From: Strigamia acuminata
Taxonomy: Eukaryota; Arthropoda; Chilopoda; Geophilomorpha; Linotaeniidae
Length of the DNA: 64,000 nt
Direction: 5' to 3'
NCBI GenBank assembly: GCA_949358305.1
Contig: OX442314.1
Location: 32,855,608-32,919,607, forward strand
Part shown: positions 21,501 to 31,177 of the stretch, piece by piece
Numbering within the stretch: position 1 is the stretch's first letter
Layout of the letters: each line of letters begins with the position of its first letter
Notes under the pieces: generated by a model
The model's input: the letters and a program-made list of their open reading frames with translations, nothing else
What the model was told of the DNA's origin: nothing
Database searches by the model: none
Made by a program: the position numbers and the translations under genes

Positions 21501-24500
21501 TAGGAATGTCAACTATTGAGCTATAAGTATAGAAAAGTTTAGGTCCCTTGTGAAAGTATTTTAGCAAAAAACAAAACCTTTACCAAATATTACTCATTTT
21601 CTCGAATATGTGATTAAGAGTCTCGTTCCATGTCGAGTTCTCTGTTTTTTCGGTCTATAAAAAAAATGAGATGGTTTCTTTGTTAACGTTAGTTTGATTA
21701 CTGTTTTCACTACCGTACTGCCTTGAACAATGGCCCGGGCGTTTATTTTTTTTTTCGACTCGCCTGCCAGGCGCTTATTCAAAACCAGGCGATTATTTAA
21801 GCCAGGCCTCTATCCAAAAAAAAGTCGCTGACTCCGAACGTTTCGTTTGTTGAGGTTTCGTCTGTCGAAGTTTTCTCCAAAAGGCTACTAAAGACCGTTT
21901 TTAATAACCGTTTTTAAAGTATTTTCCGGTTAACCCGGTGTTTAAACGAGCCCGGCGTTTATTTGAGGCAGGCGCTTATTGGTTTTCCGGCTGGTGGTTG
22001 CCAGGCGCTTAATCAAGAGCCGGCGCTTAATCAAGAGCCGGCGCTTAATCAAGAGCCGGCGCTTGATTGCGCCCGGCCATTGTTCAAGGCAGTACGGTAT
22101 TTTCTCTTTGGTCATTATTTTCTGAACCAGTATGGGACATAGGGTGTACTTCAAGACGCTTTTCAATAGTTAGTGGCCGTTAGTTACTATAAGTGGTCTA
22201 AGGCCAAGGGTCAGTGTTCCCTAGCCTTCCCCGTTATTGTGAGGCATTGACAAAATAGAAATGAAGCAAAGATGGGAGGAAAATAATTTGTTGCCGTTAG
22301 ATTTACACTGGACTTTTCATGCCACACTTCTAAGCTTTACCTTCTCCCTGTTGTCTCCCATAAAGCTGACATGCAATATTATTTGTAATTACTATTTCAA
22401 TTGTAGTAGCATGCTTTACCTGGGCTGCAGTAAAATTTTGTTTTTTCAGAATCACTGGTATTTGAGAAATCTTTTCAAATTGACATATTTGTTGTTCTGC
22501 ACAATTTACCCCTAAGTTTGTGATATGAAAAATGTTCCCATCAGGTCGATGTTTCAATAACTGCAACCTAAAATTCTGTAATTTAAGATACAAAAATATA
22601 TATATAACCTTCCTTACTTTTAATTCTATAGTTTGCACCGGCTATTATCTTAAAAATCAAATACACTGAATGTTAATTCATAACAAGATAAACATTCTGC
22701 ATACATACTGTTAATAATACTTTAACTATTGATTCGTACAGTGCTGTTTTCCACATATGTGAATAAGTAAACTTTGTTCTGTCGCCATATGATTAGATCC
22801 TGTAACATGGGCAAGTCTAAGTCATGCCGGGGATTTGTAGTTCCACGTGTTTCCTTGATGACAAATATCAACACTTTGTTTTCAATCGACAAGAAAGAAT
22901 ACTGAGCAAGCTAAAATTAAAATTTATTGTTAAACGTATGTAACCATTGTGCATTATTTTTTAACTAGGAAGAATAGCTATCCTAACACAGACAAGCATT
23001 AGGTAAACAACCATTACATTGTGACTGCCTGGCCACCCAAGGGTGACCTGTGTCAATACATACACTGCCCAATAGCCCCGAGGGCAACCCTCCCTTGCAG
23101 TAGTCTGACATAGTAAAGAGAAGTAGGGAGCTGAGTGGCGTAAGAAGTTGAGTGAGAGAGTTGCTCATAAAGTCAGCGAGAGAATAGTCGTGCTCTGTGC
23201 TACTCCATCCTCCTACCTACATTCACAACTGTGACTCTCACAAGGGGAAAGCACTAATAAGCTATTTTAAAATTTTAAAATTAATTATGTGAGATGACAA
23301 TTACAAGTAGTTCTTTAACCATTTCAAAGCATTTTGCTCGATAAGCTAGAGTTAAGTAACAATGACAATGTCAATGTAGAACTTTGTTGGCTGAGGGAGT
23401 TCATTTTTCATGCAAATAGGCTGAATAAAAAGGTCAAGTGTAGCACTACACTTGGTGATTAGCCTGTTCAAACCTTACTCTGGAACCGAAGTAATTTGAT
23501 ATCACATGACATATAACCAGTGTTGTACGCGTTACTGGGATTTGGTAACTAGTTACCGTTACCGTTACTTGGCAAATAAAGTAACTAGTTACCAACCGTT
23601 ACCATTACATTTTTGTTTCCTATGTTTCCGTTACCGTTACGTTACCGTTACATTACCGTTAAGTTACCGTTACATTACCGTTACGTTACCGTTACATTTC
23701 CGAAAATTTCCCCTTTCAACTCTTTTGGTTTTACATGTGATTTCTAAGTTTATATCTTTGATTTTTATTGAATAAATGGTTATTTTACATAAACAGGTGG
23801 AAATAGTTTATATTACAACAGTAAAAACAAATTTTGTTTTAAAAGTAGTAATTTTTCAAACAAACCATCAGACAACTTGTTTCGTAAAGGTGATAAAATT
23901 AATTTACCGCCACTAAACAGTCGTTCTACCGGCGCACTTGAAGTCAGCGATGTGTTAAATTGTAAAAAAATTTGTTTAATCACAGGGAATTTATGAAGAA
24001 CACTAAGATTCGTGTCTTCATTCAAGAGATAATGTTGCATTATAGCAGCTGACTGTGTGTCCTGTTTGGGTTGTTGGTCGAAACTAAAAAAATTGGAGTT
24101 AAAAATCAAATTTGTCTCAGTGTTGTTATTTGAATGCGTCGTATTTTTTTTGTTTTTTTCAATTTCTAACTGCAGCAATCGCTTTGCAGTAGAAACTTCT
24201 ATCTCTGAATTGAGCCACAATAATTTAAAACAGGGCATTGTGACTGCTGCTAATATAAACTGACTGTCTGAGAAATAACGATCAAACCGATTTTCCAAAC
24301 CATTCATGACAGCTGTAGCCAATGCTTGTGTATGGATTAAAGCTGGTATTAATACGTTGATACGGTTCTTAATGGACTGAATTGTAGGTAGTAACATTCC
24401 AAGATAACAGTCTTTCTCAGATTGAAGTAAATCTAAAGCAATGGCAATGCAACCCATGATTTTCAAATACTCGTTCATAAAATCTAATTCAATTTTTTTA

Positions 24501-27500
24501 AAAAAAGGTATTTTGAAATGTGTACACAATTCCCTTAACAAATTCTCAGGAATCTCTGGAATTTTTTTCATAGCTCTATACCAAGAATTCCATCTTGTAT
24601 TATTTGGTACAATTAGAGCAGTATTTATAATATCCCGAATGGCATCCGCAGCTTTTGTACTACGAGAATACTTATTCCACAATGTAACACACTTACTTAT
24701 TACCGAGTTGTGCAACGTTTTGTATGCATTATTAACCATTGCTCTTTGAGCATCTGCAGTTGCAACCAAGTTCAGTGTGTGCGCTGCGCACCGCAAATGT
24801 GCAGGTAAATACATTAACTGTGTTTCAATATTCGAATCGTTAAAAATTTCTCCAACTTCATGCTGAGTAACAATATCGTATTCATCATTATTATCATCAA
24901 ACTCGTCATTCGCGCAATCACTATCATCCGAAACAATACTTAATTTATCATGAAATTCCGTAAAAGCTTTGACAAAATTACTCCCGTTATCCGTAATTGT
25001 ATGCGTAATCTTATCTAAAATTTTAAAATTTGTAAATATATCATTGAGCTTTGATGCAATTAAATCGTAGGTGTGTGAACCTTTCATTCTAGCACATGCA
25101 ATTGTTGCAGAAACACGTTTTAGAGATTCCGCATCTATCCAATGTGCCGTAACCCCGAGAAAACTGCGGTTGGTGGCTGTCCAGAGATCAGCGGTCGTAC
25201 ACACAAATTAAATGCCATCAAAGATGGTTTGGATTTTTACCATTAACTTACTATACTTAACCACAATAAGATTTCTCATAACATTGCGACCAGGCATTGA
25301 GAGATGAGGTGAAATACGGTGAAATGTTTGTACCGTAAAACGGGGTGAATAGGGATGGGTTTTCAAGGTTTTTGTGCTGTAACTTTGTTAAAAAACACTT
25401 CTTACGGCTGTTTTTTTTTTAGAGGTGTAATTAGGTGTTGGGAACACACCCTCCAAATTGCAGAATTTTTATAAAATTCCTTCCTTGGTTTTCAAAAAGT
25501 TGAAAAGTGTCCCTATTCACCTCGTATGTCGGGGTGAAAAGAAACAGGCCTTTAAAACAATGTAAATCCCCTTTAAATAATGCTGTTAGTTGAATAGGGA
25601 CACTTTTATAGTTTTTAAAAATTCCAAACGTACAAAAATGTGATTTTTGTTACAAAATACAAATGAATTACACAGTTTCATCCTGAATATCATCCTCATT
25701 ACTGTTCTCGTTGAAAATCAACTTCCTTAACAGATTTTCCAGGTTGGACATTATTTTTTTCTCACAGGATGAAACAGCAGCCTTCTATTTCTTTGGATCA
25801 TGATCCAAATAACTTCAGCCACGTGGATTTGGCTCATAAACACATGGCATGTTGTGTTCCTAATCACCCCACCGCTCGTGGTTTTTTTACACTGATGCAG
25901 AATTTTGCTGATCAAAAAATAACCACTTGTTATTTTTTTATGTCCTTTTAGTATAATGTGTATGGATACACTACTAACCAATTTCAGAAGTAATTTTTAT
26001 CCGATGGCTTGTTTATTTCGTTCGCCAAGCAAAGTTTTGGAGCCAAAAACTAAAACTAAAGAAAAGTGCTTTCCGCCATTTTCCCTAGTGAGAGTTTATA
26101 GAAATATTTTCTAAATTTTTAACATATAGACGTTGTTCCTAACCCAATGTACTTTCATTAAAAAAATATTGGGAAGTAATAATGTGTGTAGTTTGAAAGC
26201 AGCCAACGATTTAACAACTTTCCCATATGACTGTTCCTATTCACCCTCAGTGTTCCTATCCACCCCGTTTTACGGTATAAATTGTTGGCTCTCCACTGTC
26301 GATATACCGTACTGCCTCATTTAAACGCCCGGTCGTTTAAATTTTTTTTTTGGTTGACTGCCAGGCGGTAATTTGAAACCAGGCGGTTAAATGAACCAGG
26401 CGTTTATCCAAAAAATTGTATAAAAAAAAAAATCCGGAAAACAAAGTAGTATAAAGTCGTACGAAAGCTTTTTTTTAACTGTGCTAACACGGAAACAATG
26501 TAGCAACTAAACATTGAAGGCAATTTATATCCTTCACCGTACCACACGAACGAGTGCGTACGTGTGCATACGTTATGCAGACGTAATTAATTGCCTATTG
26601 CGGGTTTACCCGGCGCCAATTTGAAACCCGGCGTCAATAGAATTTTGGCCGTACGTCTGCCCGGCATTAAAACGGGCCCGGCGTCTAAGTGAATCCGAGC
26701 GTTTAAAAAAGGCAGTACGGTAGGTAACATGTCACAAATGATGTAAGTTGCAATAAGATCATTGAACTCTGATTGTGAAACAGGTTTCTCTCTTGGCCCA
26801 GACACAAAATTGGCTAAAGTAGGCTGCTTAAATTTTTTAGATAACGAACAATTAGAATCGTCCACTGCTTTTCGTTTTTCAGTTGCAGTATTCTGCTCAT
26901 ATTCGGCAAACTCTGATTTATGTTTTAGTTTCAAATGTTTAGTAAGATTTGAATTACCGCCAGAATATCCCGAAAGTTGTGGCTTTTTTGGACAGAGTAT
27001 ACAAATTACCTTAAAGGTGCGATTACCTTCTTCTAAATCACATTTATTTAGTGGTGTAAAATACTTAATTAAGCCACGTAACTGTTTACCAATTTTGGTT
27101 TCATTGTCAACAACATTTGTGTCTCGGTCGGCGGCGGAATCAGGCACTTGCGTTGGATTAACAAATTCGTTTTCGATAATAATCTCACCATCATCTTCAT
27201 ACAAAACACTTTGAGAAGTTGAAGCCATGTTACCAAAGAATTACGACGAACGCGAACGAAGCAATGAGAGTTATAACACAGCAAAAAGTGAAATTTTAAT
27301 TTAATACCGCAATATTTATACAGATTTCGTACAAACGTTTTTGCTACATATCGCCATATCGGCAATATGTAGCAAAAACGTTTCCTGAGCAAATGTAACG
27401 GTAACGTAACGTTTACAAAACGATCGTTACTGCAATAAAAGTAACGAATTACCGTTACGTTACACCGAACAAATTAAGTAACGCGTTACCGTTACAGTTA

Positions 27501-29553
27501 CGTAACGGTAACGTCGTTACCAGTAACGCCGTTACAGTAACGGTAACGCGCACAACACTGCATATAACATCACAACTTTGTTTACCAAAATGACTGCCTG
27601 CCTGCATGAATACCTACATGCTTAACCTGGGTTTTGTCCTAGTTTTGTCACGCTAACTTGCCGACGTAATGCTTTGTCCTCAATTAGGAGGATGATTAGA
27701 TCCTTACTTGCTCAAAACTCTCAATCCAAATGAGAATCAGTTGAAACGGAGTATAATCGAAATCGAAAGATGTATTATCGAAACGTCGAACCGACAATTG
27801 ATTTTTGCCAATCCAATTGAAATGTATCAATTTCGTCAGGCAGTTTGACACTAGAATAGGAACACAAGATAAATAAAAAAGATAAAAAAATATATAAATT
27901 AAAGTGCATTGAGAGGGATTTTGTTCATTTACTGAAATCCGATTAGAAAAAACAAGCAATCGTCCAAAAAAATTTTTTTTTTATTATTTGGGTATTAACA
28001 ATGACACTTTTTGTTCTGGGACATCAGTTCGTATCAGTCATGCACATGCGCAGATTGACAGTTGATTCAAAATTCGATTCGCGAATATTTTTTATGATTT
28101 ATGATGGTTTGAAAAATCGCTAAACTGTGGCATTTATCGTTTTTCAAGCATTTTCAATCAATTTTGTCGTACAAAAATAATGGATTGATTGATCTACCTC
28201 GGGCAGCATAACTTTTTTCCGCAGCGACACTACCGATCATCCGCCCATTACCGATCGCCAGACACGCTAAGCGAGCAACGCCCTTTTTACACTCATTTTT
28301 GTACTGCGCCTTGTGAGTTTGGAGACCTAACCTAATTCAAATATTTTAATTAGAAATGAGTGAAAAAGGGGCGTTGATCAGTAGTGTCGATGTGGAAAAA
28401 AATATATGCACCCCTGGCCAAATAAACTTCAGAAATCACTGTGTTAAGCTCCCATCATGGAAAGCTTTTTGTTGACTAAATTTTGTGATTGTTACTTTAA
28501 AACAATTACTACAACAATTTAGAATTTTTCAGAAAATATAAAAATCCCACTCAGTAGGCGCATTCGAAAAGTAATTTGCACTAAACGACCAGTGCAACTG
28601 GTAGTGTAAATTTCAAGTTAAACGACCCAATTTTCGAGTTTCAAAATAAATTTCTGTGTAAAATTCAGTAGTGTAAATTCAAGTGTAAATATTAAATTAG
28701 TCCAAATAATAACCATAGTCATTATTGTTGTTGTTTACTCTAAAAAAAAAAAACAGGAGATTATAAAAACATGATTATAAAATGTAAATTTATTTTAATT
28801 ATTTGTATTATTAATATTTATTTCCGAACGGGAATCGGCTGAACATCCGCCTCAATCGCACAAACGCGGCCGAACGTCGGCCGAACGTCGGCCGCATTCG
28901 ATTGTACAAATGCGGCCGAACGTCGGTCGAACGTCGGCCGTATTCGATCGTACAAATGCGGTCGAACATCGGTCGCATTCGATCGCAAGAATGCGGCTAA
29001 TACCTGCTAAAAAATTGTTCTTGCGATCGACATCGTTCCAACCGATCTAACGAAAATCCAAGATGGCTGCCAGCAAGACCCGATTTCAACGAGAAAACTC
29101 GTTGCACGGAGATTTTAAACGGAAACGTGGCGTACAGGCCGTTTCCGTTTAACCAGTTTACACGACATTTACACGAATTAATTCGTGTAAATGTCGTGTG
29201 AAAACGAGTGTAAACACGTTTACACTCGTTTTAATGACTTTTCGAATGCGCCTAGTGCACTTGACCTATAAACTTGGAATTTAAGAACCGTAATTATCTT
29301 GATGAAATATGATGTGTATTCTTCCTGAATTTGTGATTCGCATAATATTAGATAAATAAAAAATAAGTTCATCATTACATTTAGCAAAAGGTGAATTAGA
29401 TAAAGAAGTGTTTTCCCGTGCTAAAAGAAAAGAGAAATGCCATAATTACTTAATTCCTCAGAATATATACGATATAATTATCAAAATATTACTTTTTGAA
29501 ATGTCGATACATCCAGAGAGCAAGCAAAAGAAAAATACTTTTAAAATGTTCAT
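18583..29553 (-). CDS. Ionotropic receptor-like gene B, 11 exons, intact, with transposons in introns
   Basis: Exons in gene order: 29553-29493, 29420-29289, 27850-27708, 22910-22740, 22575-22420, 21654-21584, 21520-21460, 21079-20818, 20756-20569, 19140-18890, 18814-18583. They give 575 codons with no stop and the same phases as copies A and C. Signal peptide MNILKVFFFCLLSG; M1 FFKPFSMVVWLCILATYLII; M3 TSYSVVLYASLTV; last helix TAFLILIGGVFCSGIIFLIE. Exon 6 is four codons shorter than in A. Intron 2 holds two inverted-repeat elements, intron 3 a 4-kb hAT, intron 5 a CCGTACTGCC element, and intron 9 a retroelement remnant; no exon is hit. Expected role: ligand-gated receptor in the plasma membrane. 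The absence of a visible pore helix between M1 and M3 is shared with A and C. Confidence 0.78.
19541..20008 (+). CDS. Small ORF of the retroelement remnant
   Basis: 155 codons, rich in Pro, Arg and acidic residues (DSEEEYDDEEIQDPKDPDYQ, then PSRR), with no enzyme motif. The acidic end resembles C-terminal tails of retrotransposon polyproteins in composition only. It begins inside the left terminal repeat. I do not recognise the protein, and it is probably the tail of a lost gag or pol. Confidence 0.3.
   Translation: MWCIKTTRNLCRLYCIEVQPVPGPSGLARTEVQKTPRVVPRTMRDRTAPVRRMLAPPPFDVTPRTRAQFDLFHQRRLQQAANEVTAPPAVQPTDERTRPDTRFTDSEEEYDDEEIQDPKDPDYQPSRRSLDYIDRNLGNRADNIVLRSHSAGGPR
19541..20330 (+). mobile_element. 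Retroelement remnant with short direct terminal repeats
   Basis: The 51-bp stretch at 19541-19591 recurs at 20207-20257 with one mismatch; both start TTGTGGTGTATTAA. The right copy follows a purine-rich run (AAGAGAGAGAAGGAGCAT), like a polypurine tract before an LTR beginning TGTGGTG. A 155-codon ORF lies between. This looks like an internally deleted LTR element inside intron 9 of receptor B. The class cannot be fixed because no RT or integrase remains, and the right end (about 20330) is a guess. Confidence 0.45.
21713..22097. mobile_element. 385-bp inverted-repeat element (CCGTACYGCC family), copy 2
   Basis: The ends are CCGTACTGCCTTGAACAATG and its near-perfect reverse complement, flanked by TA. 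The interior has a tandem run of an 18-bp unit, GGCGCTTAATCAAGAGCC, three times near 22013-22070. Receptors A (about 9715) and C (about 33708) have the uninterrupted TTCACTATTTTCT at this intron position, confirming insertion at TA. Confidence 0.85.
25333..26275. mobile_element. 943-bp inverted-repeat element (CCGTAAAACGGGGTG ends), nested in hAT
   Basis: Left end CCGTAAAACGGGGTGAATAG, right end inverted CCGTAAAACGGGGTGGATAG, with TA on each side. The interior repeats CCCTATTCACC-like motifs in both orientations, including AAAAGTGTCCCTATTCA near 25503 and its complement near 25592. The short frame at 25769-25951 has no recognisable domain. It splits the hAT transposase, so it is younger than that insertion. 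Confidence 0.8.
26307..26720. mobile_element. 414-bp inverted-repeat element (CCGTACYGCC family), copy 3, nested in hAT
   Basis: The ends CCGTACTGCC and GGCAGTACGG are flanked by TA. The interior has GGCG- and CCCGGCG-type motifs like copies 1 and 2, but the body has diverged. It interrupts the hAT transposase frame after ICDMLP. Confidence 0.8.
28206..28409. mobile_element. Inverted-repeat element of about 204 bp
   Basis: The left arm, from GCATAACTTTTTTCCGCAGC, pairs imperfectly with the right arm TGATCAGTAGTGTCGATGTG onward over about 33 bp. A second inner pair (CGCCCTTTTTACACTCATTT with its complement near 28355-28375) continues the stem. No ORF. It lies in intron 2 of receptor B and is absent from the other copies. 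The target duplication is not clear. Confidence 0.55.
28557..29252. mobile_element. 696-bp foldback element with tandem and palindromic interior
   Basis: The ends are GGCGCATTCGAAAAGT and its exact complement, with TA outside. The interior has a G+C-rich array (28866-28990) of CGGCCGAACGTCGGCCG-type units with CATTCGATNGTACAAATG spacers, then consecutive hairpins, including a perfect 40-bp palindrome at 29160-29199. It lies in intron 2 of receptor B. No coding capacity. Confidence 0.75.
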
Positions 29554-29689
29554 CCTCCAATTGGTCTCTTATCTGGCCCGTTGTCTCAACACGACCTCAC
29601 GATATGAAGAAACCTTGTGTTGATGGTTTGCTTTAGCAACTGTTGCCCAGTTTAAACAATTAAACTTTATGTGTATTGGCATCCGGTGT

Positions 29690-30780
29690 CGACATCCGAC
29701 AAACACGTCGTGACCGTTCCAAACCTAGAGCAGCCAGCAGAGGGGCGGAATTTTCTCAACAAAGTCACATATTGATGTTTTCTTCTTTTTATTAAAAGGC
29801 CCAGCGAGGAGTGGATTTTGTGTACGTTTTGTTCTTGCTTGGCATGTTATTTATTTAAACAAATGTTCATTTTCATCTTACGTGGGAAAATAGGCGCGTC
29901 AAAGTTTCTGTTGTTAGTACGTGCTACGAGCCCATAACCAAATGCCATGCGCAAAGCAGAAACCTTTTGCTTCAACTAAAAAAATTGATGACGATAAAGA
30001 GTATTCATCACTGCACGGCGACATGCTGATGTTGATGGAATTGAGTTTGTCTCGTCACAATCCCCGTCTCTAATCACGTCTTATCGAGACGACGAAGACA
30101 AAGGAAAAGAATGCATCAAAGCATTGATATTGGAAACCCACGAAAAAAACGCTGTGTAGTTCTCAAAATCATCTCAAGTTTCTGTGTAATTCGATAGACT
30201 CAACTTATTCACGACATATTTGTCGCAGCAATCAGCCTGGCAATACTTAAATCCAGCTCTGATTTTCATAGGTCGTTAAAAACGACCAAAGTAGATCTCA
30301 TTCAGTCTGAAACTTGTGATATTGTGAATAATGTTTGATTTCGTATCAATTTTGTTGCTTACTAGAGGAATCAGCACAACTTCAGCCTTCTGCAATTTAA
30401 CACGTCATTTCAATCGATCGAGTTTTGAACCCTTCCTTCGGTTGAATGCGACGTGCGAATTGAAGTGTATTATACGCTGCAGCTCAGTCAATCTAAAAAA
30501 AACGGAATATTTCATCACATAAGGAAATGTTTGATCCAGTTTCTGTGAACAATCTTTACTGTTTCCGCCAAAGTTGAACTCGTTGATCTCGATCTCGCTG
30601 CATCCATGTTGTCGTGTAGTTCACGGTGTAGTTCAACCGAGTATTGCCATCTGGCGAAAAAATAACTAAACTCCGACAAACACGCTCCACATTTAAACAT
30701 TTTTTCAAGTTCATTACTCGCCATTCGAAAACCGTAAAATAAAAAAAAAAATAAAAAACCTAATTTCCTCTTTTCGGTTA
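29690..30780 (+). repeat. Receptor B upstream region: conserved block and degraded kinase flank
   Basis: The stretch 29690-29760 carries the conserved receptor-upstream block (CATCCGACAAACACGTCGTG). Farther on, about 29860-30780 resembles the 3' flank of the kinase copies, for example GTATTGCCATCTGGCGAAAA near 30642, but no kinase coding sequence is left. The open frames 30331-30522 and 30515-30724 fall in this flank and look fortuitous. Confidence 0.55.
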
Positions 30781-31177
30781 CTCTTCTAACTTACTATAGG
30801 ACTTTTGATAGTCTCATAGTTTCATTCATGTTTTAGCGTCATCTGGGTTCATGTCGGTTTCACCATCATCTTTTCACGAACTAAATCTGCCTAACCGACT
30901 CAGTAGAAATGAGCTCCGTGAACACAGATTAGGGGTGTACAATATATTTTATTGGCCGATAACCAAACAAAACTTTAATTTCTAACAGGTCTGATTCTAG
31001 ATCTAAAAATGTAAAAATGTCACTCAAGTAGCAATGTTGTGAAGCATCCGTGTGATGTTTCTGTTCAAGTGTGCATAAGCAGTTGCTAAATGTGGGTAGA
31101 AACTATCCAATACAGTCAGAATATATCTATTTTATATTTGAGTAAGTGTAGGCCATTAATGTTGCTTTATTAAGAGT
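30781..31177. other. Intergenic between units B and C
   Basis: About 400 bp of AT-rich sequence downstream of receptor C (minus strand). I see no gene or repeat family in it. Confidence 0.4.

Larger units (their letters stand above)
23813..27228 (-). pseudogene. hAT transposase with N-terminal BED zinc finger, disrupted
   Basis: Reading down from ATG 27228, the N-terminal piece has a BED finger (CILCP, then LTKHLKLKH). It is cut at 26720 by one element. A short piece of transposase (STVESQQF) lies between the two elements. After the second, at 25332, the frame resumes (MPGRNVMRNLI). A frameshift near 25237 and a stop near 25212 precede the long C-terminal frame (25204-23813), which has the RNase H-like core (TTADLWT, FLGVTAHW) and the hAT dimerisation region (SAPVERLFSGG). 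The transposase is therefore inactive. Residues are missing between the second and third pieces. Confidence 0.9.
23518..27560 (-). mobile_element. hAT DNA transposon, 4.0 kb, with two nested insertions
   Basis: The ends read CAGTGTTGTACGCGTTAC and, inverted, CAGTGTTGTGCGCGTTAC. Perfect 8-bp target duplications CATATAAC lie at 23510-23517 and 27561-27568. Both subterminal regions are packed with GTTACCGTTAC-type repeats, as expected for transposase binding. A BED-finger transposase gene runs on the minus strand and is broken by two other elements (25333-26275 and 26307-26720). It lies in intron 3 of receptor B. Confidence 0.93.

Noticed and set aside
23530-23700. Regularly spaced short repeats that look like a CRISPR array
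   Set aside because: The units are contiguous, imperfect and in both orientations at hAT ends in animal DNA, with no unique spacers.
23506-23775. Open frame rich in Tyr/Arg/Thr repeats
   Set aside because: It is produced by the GTTACCGTTAC subterminal repeats of the hAT element.
25769-25951. 60-codon frame in the nested 943-bp element, checked as a transposase remnant
   Set aside because: Too short, with no catalytic or DNA-binding motif.
26762-27214. 150-codon plus-strand open frame
   Set aside because: It is antisense to the BED-finger part of the hAT transposase.
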